A DNA stretch of 64,000 nucleotides from JAGPUQ01 sp036961295 (GTDB taxonomy: Bacteria; Pseudomonadota; Gammaproteobacteria; Pseudomonadales; Porticoccaceae). Below are positions 49,460 through 59,221 of this stretch, piece after piece; position 1 is the first letter of the stretch, and every line of letters starts with the position of its first letter. Under the pieces are notes generated by a model that was not told the origin of the DNA, made no database searches, and was given only the letters and a program-made list of their open reading frames with translations. The stretch spans positions 620,001 to 684,000 of the forward strand of contig JBALVX010000001.1 in NCBI GenBank assembly GCA_036961295.1, written 5' to 3'. The position numbers were made by a program, and so were the translations under genes.

Positions 49460-50917
49460 CTATAAAGAGGACAGGTTGGGCGGGCGCCAGTCGCTATCGA
49501 TAGCATCTAGCTCCGCCTGTAGCATTCGCGCCTGTTCCTGACTGTGCCAGCGCAAAATGGTACGGAAATGCCGAATATTCCGCACATAATTGACCGGCTC
49601 GTTACCGCGCGCAAAACCGTGGCGCACGGTTTCGTAGTATTTACGTTGGCGTAGTAGCGGAAGGTAGCGTTGCACGGTTTCCCAGTGATTGAAGTCGGCG
49701 CCATCGCGCTGTGCCAGCACTCGAGCATCTTCAACGTGGCCCAGGCCGACGTTGTAGGAGGCGAGGGCAAACCAGGTGCGATCCGGCTCTACAATCGATT
49801 TAGGAATGCGTTTCCTTAAGTTCAAAAAATATTGTGCACCGCCACGTAAACTTTGCATGGGGTCGAGCAGGTTGGCAACGCCGACTTCGCGCGCGGTATC
49901 CTGGGTCAGCATCATCAGACCGCGCACGCCGGTAGGCGAGGTTGCGAGTGGGTTCCAGTGGGATTCCTGGTAAGCGATGGCGGCGAGTAAATGCCACTCC
50001 ATATTGTTTTGTTCCGCAGTAAGGCGAAACATATCCTCGTAGACGGGTAGGCGTTTATGAACGCGGCTAATAAATAATTGTGAGCCGCCGATGCTAAAGG
50101 CATCCGTGGGGCTGTAAAAACGTTCTTTCAAACGCTCTAACTGCCCGCTGCTGCTATATTCATCGAGGAATTCATTAGCCATCACCACCAGGCTGTCGTC
50201 GATATGTTGAGGGAAAGCCCAGGCGATAGGTTGGGGTTCAGAGAGGTGAAACGCCGAGCGGGCGTAGGGATAAATACTACGGTTGATACTAAAGGCGCTG
50301 GAGTCGATCACGGCGTAATCTGCCTGACCACTGTGGACCAACTGCATAAGGCCGAGCATTTCGGTGTTATCGAGGCTTTCCCAGCTTAACTCGGGATACT
50401 GTGTTTGCTTCAGGGTTTTTAATGTACTTTCGTGGGAGCTGCCGGCCATCACCACCAGACGATCTTCTGGATTAATGTCCACGATACTTTTGGGCTTGGT
50501 TTTGCCGCGTTGATAAATTAAAGTTTGCCGAACCTGATCATAGGGCACGGAAAAGCGCAGCCACGCGGAGCGATCATTGGTCACTGTCAGGTTGGCGGCA
50601 GCAAAACTGGCCTGAGGGCCGGTGAGAGTAAATAAAACGGCGTTTAAATCTCGACCGACGCTTACGTCGAGCTCTACGCCCAAGTATTCGGCAAAGGCCT
50701 TCGCCAGCAGGTATTCAAAGCCGTCTGCGCCGCGTGCACTCTCATAATAAGTAGTCGGACCCTCGAGCGTCGTCATGCGCAATACACCCTGGGACATCAC
50801 GCGCTCTAGAGAAGTGCTGGATATACTGGCCACAAGCGTAATCGACAAGCCGATTATCGCGGTCGCCATGACCGCTCGGATTGCCATTTGCCGGAATTTG
50901 ACTTGCCATAGTTGCAT
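49460..50917 (-). CDS. mltF: Membrane-bound lytic murein transglycosylase F
   Basis: A 485-residue bimodular outer-membrane-associated enzyme. After an N-terminal signal/anchor (ATAIIGLSITLVASISS) comes a solute-binding-protein-like regulatory domain (about residues 40-270; GVLRMTTLEGPTTYYESARG) that senses cell-wall peptides in studied MltF, then an SLT domain with catalytic Glu in IAYQESHWNP, GVRGLMMLTQDTAREVG and LASYNVGLGHVEDAR. The usual lipobox Cys is not evident, so anchoring may be by an uncleaved signal. Commonly found next to purL on the opposite strand, as here. Confidence 0.94.
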   Translation of the reverse strand: MQLWQVKFRQMAIRAVMATAIIGLSITLVASISSTSLERVMSQGVLRMTTLEGPTTYYESARGADGFEYLLAKAFAEYLGVELDVSVGRDLNAVLFTLTGPQASFAAANLTVTNDRSAWLRFSVPYDQVRQTLIYQRGKTKPKSIVDINPEDRLVVMAGSSHESTLKTLKQTQYPELSWESLDNTEMLGLMQLVHSGQADYAVIDSSAFSINRSIYPYARSAFHLSEPQPIAWAFPQHIDDSLVVMANEFLDEYSSSGQLERLKERFYSPTDAFSIGGSQLFISRVHKRLPVYEDMFRLTAEQNNMEWHLLAAIAYQESHWNPLATSPTGVRGLMMLTQDTAREVGVANLLDPMQSLRGGAQYFLNLRKRIPKSIVEPDRTWFALASYNVGLGHVEDARVLAQRDGADFNHWETVQRYLPLLRQRKYYETVRHGFARGNEPVNYVRNIRHFRTILRWHSQEQARMLQAELDAIDSDWRPPNLSSL

Positions 50918-51154
50918 AAGTCACAGCTGTTCGGTGTTTGTCCTGTACTCAGACTATGGTGTGCTTACGATGGTTTCAACTAAAAACACCTAATTATTCG
51001 ACGAAACTAGCAAAAATTGCGATAAATCAAATGCTTGTGCAATATCTGGGCTAGTTAAGCCTACGATTACGCCGATGTTTAATGCTTTCTATAGCGCTTT
51101 TTTGCAGTAGAATGGCGGCCTTATTCCCTTTCACCACCTTAGCGAGTTCTTTGC

Positions 51155-54100
51155 ATGCTGATTTTGCCAGGGGCACCGGCGCTGTCGGCCTTTCGTACGA
51201 AAAAGTTAATAACCCTAGTTTCCAGTAAGATTGCCGCTAATGTCGACATAATTGCCGAATTTGTGCACTTTGTTGATCTTGATGCTGAACTGAATCAGGC
51301 TCAGCAGAGCACGCTTGAGGAGTTATTGCACTACGGGCCAACATTCGATGCTAGCCTGTCTGGTGGTATCAGGTGCCACGAAGAAAGGCTGGAGCAGGGC
51401 TATCAACTGTTTTTAGTGACGCCCCGGCCCGGCACCATCTCGCCCTGGTCGAGCAAGGCTACGGATATTGCCCACAATGCTGGTTTGGGCGGAGTTAAAC
51501 GGCTTGAACGCGGTGTGGCCTACTACCTTAAATGTGATTCTGCAGGTGACCTGGGCGCTGATCTTACCGTCCGCAATGACATTGCTCAGCTATTACACGA
51601 TCGCATGGTCGAGGTGGTGTTTGACCGACTCGACGCAGCCGAACAATTATTTGTGCAGGAAACTTCCCGGCCTCTGGTTCGTATCCCCATGCTTGCCGAG
51701 GGTCGCAGTGCTTTGGCGCGCGCCAATACGGAGCTAGGCCTGGCCCTGGCCGAAGATGAAATAGATTATCTGCTAACCAGCTTTACCGCGCTCGGCCGCG
51801 ACCCGGCGGACATTGAGCTAATGATGTTTGCGCAAGCCAATTCGGAACACTGCCGCCATAAAATTTTTAACGCCAGTTGGACGGTGGCGGGGCTTGAGCA
51901 GGATCGTTCCCTGTTCGACATGATTAAGCATACCTACAAAGAAAATGGCGATAACGTGCTGTCTGCTTATTCGGATAATGCGGCGGTGATTGTGGGCAGC
52001 GAGGCCGGTCGGTTTTTCCCCGACCCTGACAGTGGCGAATATACCGCGCACCAGGAGCCGGTACATCTGTTAATGAAAGTGGAAACTCATAATCATCCTA
52101 CTGCGATTGCACCGTTTGCTGGTGCGGGCACCGGTTCTGGCGGTGAAATCCGCGATGAGGGTGCCGTGGGTCGCGGCTCCAAACCCAAAGTCGGTTTGAG
52201 TGGCTTCAGCGTGTCGAATTTGCGTATCCCCGGTTTTGAACAACCCTGGGAAGATGACTACGGCAAGCCGGATCGGATTGTTTCTGCACTGGATATTATG
52301 CTCGATGGCCCCATCGGTGGTGCAGCCTTCAATAACGAATTTGGCCGACCCAATTTATGCGGATATTTTCGCAGTTTTGAGTTGAATCACGGTGGTGAAC
52401 GTCGGGGTTATCACAAGCCCATAATGATTGCTGGTGGCTACGGCAATATTCGCGAGTCCCATGTCGACAAACCTACCTTTGCGCCAGGGCATAAGTTGAT
52501 CGCGCTCGGCGGCCCGGCCATGTTGATTGGTTTGGGTGGTGGCGCGGCCTCGTCGATGGCTTCGGGTTCCAGTGCGGAGGATCTGGATTTTGCTTCTGTT
52601 CAGCGTCAGAACCCGGAAATTGAGCGCCGCTGTCAGGAAGTGATCGATCGCTGCTGGGCCTTCGGCGATGACAACCCCATTGCTTTTATTCACGACGTCG
52701 GCGCGGGTGGCTTGTCCAATGCTTTTCCAGAATTGGTTAAAGACGGCGGTTGTGGCGGTGACTTTCAATTGCGTGATGTACCCAACGACGAACCCGGTAT
52801 GTCGCCTCTAGAAATATGGTGTAACGAAGCTCAGGAGCGCTATGTGCTCGCCGTGACTCCCGAGCAATTACCGCGCTTTACAGCGATATGTGAGCGCGAG
52901 CGCTGCCCCTTTGCGGTTGTCGGCGAAGCCACGGAGCAACAGCAACTCCGTGTCCACGATCGGGATGCGGCGGAGCAGCCGGTAGATCTACCGCTATCGA
53001 TACTATTCGGTAAGCCGCCGAAAATGCATAGAATTGCCGAAGTTAAAAATGCTGACACGCAGCCTTTTGATGCTCAGGGCATCGAGATCGACGAAAGCAT
53101 AGCCCGAGTCCTGGCTCATCCCGCAGTCGCCAGTAAAAGTTTTTTAATTACTATCGGTGATCGCTCGATTACCGGCACGGTGGTACGGGATCAAATGGTG
53201 GGGCCATGGCAAATTCCCGTTGCCGATTACGCAATGACCACGGTGGCGTTCGATACTTATGCCGGAGAAGCCATGTCCATGGGCGAACGTACGCCCCTGG
53301 CGCTACTCAATGCGCCCGCGTCGGGACGTATGGCGATTGGTGAAGCGCTCACTAATATTGCGGCGGTTCCCATTGGTGCGATTAATAATATTAAATTATC
53401 CGCCAACTGGATGTGTGCTGCGGGACACCCAGGTGAAGACGAAAAACTCTTCCGCACCGTCGAAGCGGTCGGTATGGAATTATGCCCAGCTTTGGGGATT
53501 ACTATTCCGGTGGGCAAGGACTCTATGTCGATGCGCACCGCCTGGCAAAACCACGGCGAAGATAAAGCGGTTACCGGACCGATGTCATTAATTATTTCTG
53601 CGTTTTCTCCGGTTACAGATGTACGGCAAGCGATGACGCCGCAACTTAATACTGAGCTAGACGCAACAGAGTTGTTGCTGATCGATTTAGGCGCAGGTAA
53701 AAATCGCCTGGGTGGATCGATACTCGCCCAGGTCTACAGCCAGTACGGTGACGAGGTGCCGGATGTGGATAGCGCTGAACGCTTGCGTGGCTTTTTTGAG
53801 GCGGTGCAAGCCTGCCTTATGGCAGATCATTTGTTGGCCTATCACGATCGTTCCGACGGCGGCTTGTTGACCACGCTGGCAGAAATGAGTTTTACCGGTC
53901 ACTGTGGTTTGAGTATCGACCTGCCCGAGACGAGTGACCGTCTTGCCAGTTTATTTTGCGAAGAACTTGGCGCGGTAATACAGGTTGCCGGCAAGCATCT
54001 TGAGCAAGTAGTGGCGCGTTTTGCGGCTGTAGGTTTAAGCGAATGCGTACATCGTATCGGTGCGCCAAATAATAGTAGCGATCATCTGGTGATTTCCTGT

Positions 54101-55081
54101 AGCGGGGAAATTATCGTTAACAAGAGCCGCACTGAACTTCAGCAGCGCTGGGCCGAAACCAGTTATCGTCTGCAAGCCTTGCGCGACAATAGTGATTGTG
54201 CGCAACAGGAGTTCGATAGTATTGCCGAAGACGATCCCGGTTTATCTGTGGCGCTCACCTTTGATGTGTCCGAGGATGTGGCCGCGCCGTTTATTGGGCG
54301 AGGCATCCGGCCTCCCATCGCGATTCTCCGCGAGCAAGGTGTTAATGGTCAAATCGAAATGGCCGCAGCTTTTGATCGAGCTGGCTTTAGTGCTATTGAT
54401 GTACATATGAGCGATATTTTATCGGGGCGAATCAGTCTTAGCGAATTTTCGGGTCTCGCGGCTTGCGGCGGGTTTTCCTACGGCGATGTTCTGGGCGCGG
54501 GTGAAGGTTGGGCAAAAACTATTTTGTATAACCCCCGCGCACGAGATGAGTTCGAGGCTTACTTTGCTCGACCAGACACCTTTACCCTGGGGGTTTGTAA
54601 CGGTTGCCAAATGTTGTCGAGCTTGAAAGGTTTGATTCCCGGTAGCGATCATTGGCCGCGCTTTGTACGCAATACCTCAGAGCAATTCGAGGCTCGCGTC
54701 GCCCTGGTTACGGTTGAAGCGTCCCCATCTATTTTGTTGGAGGGTATGGCGGACTCGGTATTACCGGTCGCTGTCGCTCATGGCGAAGGGCGGGCGGAGT
54801 TTCGCGATCAGTCACATCGAGACAGTACGCACAGCTCGGGCCTGGTTGCGTTGCGCTATGTGGATAACCATCACCGCGTTAGCGAACGCTACCCGGCAAA
54901 TCCGAATGGCTCGCCGCTGGGAGTTTCCGGGCTTAGCAGTATCGATGGTCGTGTCACCATTATGATGCCCCATCCGGAGCGCGTATTTCGTGCAGTCACT
55001 AATTCCTGGAAACCGAATGAGTGGGAGGAAGACGGAGCCTGGTTACGTATGTTCCGCAATGCGCGAACCTCCATTAACTAA
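51155..55081 (+). CDS. purL: Phosphoribosylformylglycinamidine synthase (PurL)
   Basis: Fourth step of purine synthesis: FGAR plus glutamine and ATP to FGAM. The 1308-residue single-chain form of gammaproteobacteria carries, in order, the N-terminal PurS-like domain, linker, two AIR-synthase-like halves (KVETHNHPTAIAPFAGAGTG; GDRSITGTVVRDQMVGPWQ) and a C-terminal class I glutaminase with the nucleophile in GVCNGCQMLSSLKGLIPG and the His in AVAHGEGRAEF. The ATG at 51155 gives the standard start LILPGAPALSAFR. It is preceded by a 237-bp gap without another gene; no purine-repressor box was recognised. Confidence 0.98.
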   Translation: MLILPGAPALSAFRTKKLITLVSSKIAANVDIIAEFVHFVDLDAELNQAQQSTLEELLHYGPTFDASLSGGIRCHEERLEQGYQLFLVTPRPGTISPWSSKATDIAHNAGLGGVKRLERGVAYYLKCDSAGDLGADLTVRNDIAQLLHDRMVEVVFDRLDAAEQLFVQETSRPLVRIPMLAEGRSALARANTELGLALAEDEIDYLLTSFTALGRDPADIELMMFAQANSEHCRHKIFNASWTVAGLEQDRSLFDMIKHTYKENGDNVLSAYSDNAAVIVGSEAGRFFPDPDSGEYTAHQEPVHLLMKVETHNHPTAIAPFAGAGTGSGGEIRDEGAVGRGSKPKVGLSGFSVSNLRIPGFEQPWEDDYGKPDRIVSALDIMLDGPIGGAAFNNEFGRPNLCGYFRSFELNHGGERRGYHKPIMIAGGYGNIRESHVDKPTFAPGHKLIALGGPAMLIGLGGGAASSMASGSSAEDLDFASVQRQNPEIERRCQEVIDRCWAFGDDNPIAFIHDVGAGGLSNAFPELVKDGGCGGDFQLRDVPNDEPGMSPLEIWCNEAQERYVLAVTPEQLPRFTAICERERCPFAVVGEATEQQQLRVHDRDAAEQPVDLPLSILFGKPPKMHRIAEVKNADTQPFDAQGIEIDESIARVLAHPAVASKSFLITIGDRSITGTVVRDQMVGPWQIPVADYAMTTVAFDTYAGEAMSMGERTPLALLNAPASGRMAIGEALTNIAAVPIGAINNIKLSANWMCAAGHPGEDEKLFRTVEAVGMELCPALGITIPVGKDSMSMRTAWQNHGEDKAVTGPMSLIISAFSPVTDVRQAMTPQLNTELDATELLLIDLGAGKNRLGGSILAQVYSQYGDEVPDVDSAERLRGFFEAVQACLMADHLLAYHDRSDGGLLTTLAEMSFTGHCGLSIDLPETSDRLASLFCEELGAVIQVAGKHLEQVVARFAAVGLSECVHRIGAPNNSSDHLVISCSGEIIVNKSRTELQQRWAETSYRLQALRDNSDCAQQEFDSIAEDDPGLSVALTFDVSEDVAAPFIGRGIRPPIAILREQGVNGQIEMAAAFDRAGFSAIDVHMSDILSGRISLSEFSGLAACGGFSYGDVLGAGEGWAKTILYNPRARDEFEAYFARPDTFTLGVCNGCQMLSSLKGLIPGSDHWPRFVRNTSEQFEARVALVTVEASPSILLEGMADSVLPVAVAHGEGRAEFRDQSHRDSTHSSGLVALRYVDNHHRVSERYPANPNGSPLGVSGLSSIDGRVTIMMPHPERVFRAVTNSWKPNEWEEDGAWLRMFRNARTSIN

Positions 55082-55098
55082 AGTGACTGTAGTAGCTC

Positions 55099-55121
55099 TC
55101 AATCAATCAATCAATCAATCA
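55099..55121. repeat. Tetranucleotide repeat (TCAA)n after purL
   Basis: Nearly six copies of TCAA lie 18 bp after the purL stop, followed by further TTAATCAA-like fragments to about 55150. It occupies the gap between purL and cnoX and is outside any gene. Confidence 0.9.
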
Positions 55122-55191
55122 GTTAATTAATCAATAGCGTTATTAATCAATATATACCTTTAACTAAAACAAGGTTTGGGAAAAACACGTA

Positions 55192-56046
55192 ATGAACGAA
55201 CATATTGTCGATGTAACACTGGAAAATGCCCAGCAGATATTGATCGAAGAATCTGCGAAGCGTTTAGTGCTCGTAGATTTTTGGGCCGATTGGTGTGCGC
55301 CCTGTAAAGCGCTGATGCCGATACTTGAAAAATTGGCCGAGGAATATAAAGGCCAGTTTTTACTGGCCAAAGTAAATGCCGATCAGCAACCCGATATCTC
55401 GGCTCAGTTTGGGGTGCGCAGTTTACCCTCGATTATTATGATGAAAGATGGTCAGCCCGTTGATGGCTTTCAGGGCGCTTTGCCCGAAACTGAAATTCGC
55501 GCCAAGCTCGACCTCTTGCTACCTAAAATTTGGGATGCGCTAATGGCGTCCGCTCAGGAAAAAATGGCGGCGGGGGACTTTGATGGCGCTTTACCCGATT
55601 TAAACGACGCTTATACGCAGTCTGCTCAAGACAGTGGTATTGGTCTTGCTCTAGCCCAAACTCTGTTACAGGTTAATCGTTGCGATCAAGCAGAAACCGT
55701 ACTGAAAAACATTCCCCTTGCAGAGCAGGATGCGTATTACGAGCAATTAATGGCCCAGCTGGAGTTGAAGCGCGAAGCGTCGAAATCGCCAGAAATTATT
55801 GAGTTGGAGCGACAGCTCAGCGAAGATCCAGGCAATACCGAAGCTGCCTACCAACTCGCGCTTCAATACAGCCAGAACCATAACTACCAGGATGCCCTGG
55901 AGTTATTGCTTGGGATATTGCAGCGCGACAAAGATGCCAGGGGTGGTGAAGTCAAACAAGGGTTTTTGGACGTGTTGGCGGCGCTCGGTAAGGGTGATCC
56001 GGTGGCCGTGCAATACCAGCGCAAGTTTTTTAATATATTGCACTAA
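55192..56046 (+). CDS. cnoX: Thioredoxin-TPR co-chaperone (CnoX/YbbN family)
   Basis: A 284-residue protein with an N-terminal thioredoxin domain (about 1-110) and a C-terminal TPR-like helical part (about 120-284; QLALQYSQNHNYQDALELLL). CnoX/YbbN binds unfolded proteins under oxidative stress and hands them to GroEL or DnaK. Here the thioredoxin site is a full DFWADWCAPCKAL with both cysteines, whereas the E. coli protein lacks the CxxC pair, so redox activity is likely. It is 110 bp behind purL with its own leader. Confidence 0.92.
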   Translation: MNEHIVDVTLENAQQILIEESAKRLVLVDFWADWCAPCKALMPILEKLAEEYKGQFLLAKVNADQQPDISAQFGVRSLPSIIMMKDGQPVDGFQGALPETEIRAKLDLLLPKIWDALMASAQEKMAAGDFDGALPDLNDAYTQSAQDSGIGLALAQTLLQVNRCDQAETVLKNIPLAEQDAYYEQLMAQLELKREASKSPEIIELERQLSEDPGNTEAAYQLALQYSQNHNYQDALELLLGILQRDKDARGGEVKQGFLDVLAALGKGDPVAVQYQRKFFNILH

Positions 56047-56083
56047 CCTGTAAATAGACTTGTATAGATCGGAATATAACTAA

Positions 56084-56395
56084 GTGTATAAATTATGCTT
56101 TTACGTTCCCGAATCGGCGCTTGAGTTAGTCAAGGGCGCGGTGTTTGATGCCGGAGCAGGGTGTGTAGGTAATTACGAGCGCTGTTGCTGGCAACTCCTG
56201 GGCGAAGGCCAGTTCCGACCATTACCCGGTAGTAATCCACATATGGGCTCTACTAATCAACTTGAAGCTGTCCCCGAATATAGAGTTGAAGTGGTGTGCG
56301 ACGATGAGTATATCGATGCTGCCGTCACCGCCCTAAAGAAGTCTCATCCCTACGAAACCCCCGCGTTTGACGTAATAAAACTCACCGCTGTTTAA
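56084..56395 (+). CDS. NIF3/YqfO C-terminal-domain-like protein
   Basis: A 103-residue protein (YKLCFYVPESALELVKGAVF; DAGAGCVGNYERCCWQLLGE; KSHPYETPAFDVIKL). The YETPAFDV ending and the GAGxIGxYxxC-like core are those of the domain inserted in YqfO/NIF3 proteins, which occurs alone in many proteobacteria. It has a PII-like fold in solved relatives; metal binding is suspected but function is unknown. Start GTG at 56084. It follows cnoX by 37 bp and may be co-transcribed. Confidence 0.85.
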   Translation: MYKLCFYVPESALELVKGAVFDAGAGCVGNYERCCWQLLGEGQFRPLPGSNPHMGSTNQLEAVPEYRVEVVCDDEYIDAAVTALKKSHPYETPAFDVIKLTAV

Positions 56396-56505
56396 ATACT
56401 TCCAGCTCTCCTTAATTACCTCAAATCAATCAGTTCTCCCCACCAGGCTTTTTAAGTTATTACTAGCCTTGTTGATCTATCACATATCCCGGTTTTAGAC
56501 TTTGC

Positions 56506-56533
56506 ATTGAAATTGCGGTATTGGCCCCAAAAT
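56506..56533 (+). promoter_or_regulatory. Heat-shock (sigma-32) promoter of clpB
   Basis: ATTGAAA (56506-56512) resembles the -35 CTTGAAA, and CCCCAAAAT (56525-56533) the -10 CCCCATnT, with a 12-base spacer. This is the expected control of clpB. The -10 region is part of a 21-bp direct repeat. Confidence 0.65.
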
Positions 56534-56561
56534 AGTAGGCATTGCCCCAACATAGTAATGG
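56520..56561 (+). repeat. 21-bp direct repeat covering the clpB -10 region
   Basis: ATTGGCCCCAAAATAGTAGG (from 56520) is repeated in altered form as ATTGCCCCAACATAGTAATG (from 56541). Each copy has a CCCCAA-ATAGTA core. The second copy has no matching -35 at the right distance. Confidence 0.75.
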
Positions 56562-56604
56562 GCTCCAAATTGTTTTAACTGCAAAGGTGTAACAAGTAAG
56601 GCCT

Positions 56605-59181
56605 ATGAAACAGGAGAAACTAACCAATTCCCTACAGGCGGCGCTGAGCGAGGCGCAGTCAATCGCCATTGGTCGAGATCATACGGCGATTGAGCCAGTG
56701 CATGTGTTAATTGCCATGCTCAATCAAAGTGGCGGTTCGGTACGGCCGATGTTGTCGAATGCCGGTTTTAATGTGGCCGGACTCGAAGGTCAGTTCGAAG
56801 CCTTGTTGCAGGCATTGCCAGAAATCAAAAACCCCAGTGGTGATATTGGTATCTCTCAGGATTTAATGCGTCTGCTCAATCTTGCCGATAAGCGAGCGCA
56901 ACAGCAGGGCGATCAATATATTGCTCTGGAAGCGGTGTTGCTGGCGGCCTTTGATGCTGGAGGTGGCGTTGGTGATGCACTGAATAAATTTGGCGAGCGA
57001 GCTCGGCTTGAAACTGTAGTAGAAGAAATTCGTGGAGGCGAAACTGTGCAAAACCCCGATGCGGAAGATCAACGTCAGGCGCTGGATAAATACACTATAG
57101 ATCTTACCGAGCGTGCGGCTCAGGGCAAGCTTGACCCGGTGATTGGCCGCGACGACGAAATCCGTCGCACTATCCAAGTGTTACAGCGCCGCACTAAAAA
57201 TAATCCGGTGTTGATCGGAGAGCCGGGGGTTGGTAAAACCGCGATTGTGGAAGGTCTCGCGCAGCGGATTGTTAACGCTGAGGTTCCGGAAGGTTTAAAA
57301 GATAAAAAAGTACTATCCCTCGATATGGGTTCTTTACTCGCAGGCGCAAAATTCCGAGGAGAATTTGAAGAGCGTTTAAAGGCTGTGCTCAGCGAGCTGG
57401 ATAAGCAGGAAGGGCGCGTTATTTTGTTTATCGATGAATTGCACACCATGGTCGGGGCCGGTAAAGCTGAAGGTGCTATGGATGCAGGCAATATGCTCAA
57501 GCCTGCGCTCGCTCGCGGTGAATTGCACTGTGTCGGCGCCACTACACTCGATGAGTATCGTCAATATATCGAAAAAGACGCGGCGCTTGAGCGACGTTTC
57601 CAAAAAATTCAGGTCGATGAGCCCAGCGAAGAAGATACCATTGCCATCTTGCGAGGTTTGAAAGAGCGCTACGAGGTACATCACGGCGTTGATATTACCG
57701 ATTCAGCCATTGTTGCTGCGGCAAAATTATCACAACGCTATATTACTGATCGCCAGTTGCCGGATAAAGCCATTGATCTGATCGATGAGGCCGGTAGCCG
57801 TATTCGTATGGAGATTGATTCCAAGCCGGAAGAAATGGACCGTTTAGACCGACGTCTGATTCAACTTAAAATGGAACGGGAGGCGGTAAAAAAAGAAAAA
57901 GACGAAGCAGCCAAAAAGCGCCTGAAAAAGCTTGAGGAAGATATTGCCGAAATCGAAAAAGAATATGCTAATTTTGAGGAGATTTGGAAATCAGAAAAAG
58001 CCTCCATGCAGGACGCCAATCAAATTAAAAGTGATCTTGAGCAAGCCGGGATCGACATGGATGCGGCGCGGCGTGCTGGCGATTTAACCAGAATGTCAGA
58101 ATTACAGTACGGTATTATCCCGAAGTTGGAAGAGCGTCTGGTAGCCGCTGGCGCGGCGGACGTGCAGGAAAAACAACTGCTGCGCAATAAAGTTACCGAC
58201 GAAGAAATCGCCGAAGTGGTATCTAAATGGACGGGTATTCCGGTATCAAAAATGCTGGAAGGTGAGCGTGACAAACTCTTGCGCATGGAAGAATTTTTAC
58301 ACGCGCGGGTTATGGGGCAGGATGAAGCCGTGGTCGCGGTATCTAATGCCGTGCGTCGCTCTCGAGCTGGTTTGTCGGATCCGCATCGACCCAATGGCTC
58401 ATTTTTATTTTTAGGCCCAACCGGTGTTGGTAAAACGGAGTTGTGTAAATCCCTGGCTGAATTTTTATTTGATACCGAAGAATCCATGGTGCGCATTGAT
58501 ATGTCGGAATTTATGGAGAAGCACTCTGTCGCCCGTTTGATTGGTGCACCTCCGGGTTATGTGGGCTACGAGGAGGGTGGTTATCTCACCGAAGCGGTAC
58601 GGCGAAAACCTTACTCCGTATTGTTGTTGGATGAAGTCGAAAAAGCCCATCCCGATGTCTTTAATATCTTGCTGCAAGTGCTAGATGATGGTCGTTTAAC
58701 CGACGGGCAAGGTCGTACAGTGGACTTCCGTAATACCGTGGTAGTGATGACCTCGAACTTGGGTTCTGACCTGATTCAAAACCTGGCTAGTGAAAACGAC
58801 TACGACAAAATGAAAGCTGCGGTGATGGGCGTTGTCGGTACGCACTTTCGTCCCGAATTTATTAATCGAATTGATGAGGTGGTGGTATTTCATCCGCTGG
58901 CGCGAGAACAACTTCGCGGTATTGCCGATATTCAAATCGAGCACCTACGTCGTCGTTTGCTAGACCGGGATCTTGGTTTGGAGATGAGTGATGAGGTGAT
59001 GGAGTTGCTTTGCGACGCGGGGTTTGATCCGGTTTATGGCGCGCGACCCTTGAAGCGCGCCATTCAGCAGATGATAGAGAACCCTCTGGCCCAGGCAGTA
59101 TTGGCAGGCAAGTTTTCGCCTGGGGATACCGTGAAGGCGAAAGTGAGTGAGGGTGCGGTGAGTTTCGAGGTAGGTAAGTAG
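56605..59181 (+). CDS. clpB: Disaggregase ClpB
   Basis: Hexameric AAA+ chaperone that, with DnaK, pulls proteins out of aggregates. 858 residues with an N-terminal Clp repeat domain, first AAA domain (Walker A GEPGVGKT, Walker B VILFIDELH), the coiled-coil middle domain (about 410-525, with MEREAVKKEKDEAAKKRLKK), second AAA domain (Walker A GPTGVGKT, Walker B VLLLDEVEKAHPDVF) and the C-terminal D2-small domain ending with YGARPLKRAIQ. Start ATG at 56605. A sigma-32-like promoter about 70-100 bp upstream indicates heat-shock control. Confidence 0.98.
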   Translation: MKQEKLTNSLQAALSEAQSIAIGRDHTAIEPVHVLIAMLNQSGGSVRPMLSNAGFNVAGLEGQFEALLQALPEIKNPSGDIGISQDLMRLLNLADKRAQQQGDQYIALEAVLLAAFDAGGGVGDALNKFGERARLETVVEEIRGGETVQNPDAEDQRQALDKYTIDLTERAAQGKLDPVIGRDDEIRRTIQVLQRRTKNNPVLIGEPGVGKTAIVEGLAQRIVNAEVPEGLKDKKVLSLDMGSLLAGAKFRGEFEERLKAVLSELDKQEGRVILFIDELHTMVGAGKAEGAMDAGNMLKPALARGELHCVGATTLDEYRQYIEKDAALERRFQKIQVDEPSEEDTIAILRGLKERYEVHHGVDITDSAIVAAAKLSQRYITDRQLPDKAIDLIDEAGSRIRMEIDSKPEEMDRLDRRLIQLKMEREAVKKEKDEAAKKRLKKLEEDIAEIEKEYANFEEIWKSEKASMQDANQIKSDLEQAGIDMDAARRAGDLTRMSELQYGIIPKLEERLVAAGAADVQEKQLLRNKVTDEEIAEVVSKWTGIPVSKMLEGERDKLLRMEEFLHARVMGQDEAVVAVSNAVRRSRAGLSDPHRPNGSFLFLGPTGVGKTELCKSLAEFLFDTEESMVRIDMSEFMEKHSVARLIGAPPGYVGYEEGGYLTEAVRRKPYSVLLLDEVEKAHPDVFNILLQVLDDGRLTDGQGRTVDFRNTVVVMTSNLGSDLIQNLASENDYDKMKAAVMGVVGTHFRPEFINRIDEVVVFHPLAREQLRGIADIQIEHLRRRLLDRDLGLEMSDEVMELLCDAGFDPVYGARPLKRAIQQMIENPLAQAVLAGKFSPGDTVKAKVSEGAVSFEVGK

Positions 59182-59221
59182 TTGTCTTTAGTTTCCCAGA
59201 CGAAAAGGAATTGTCCAAAAA

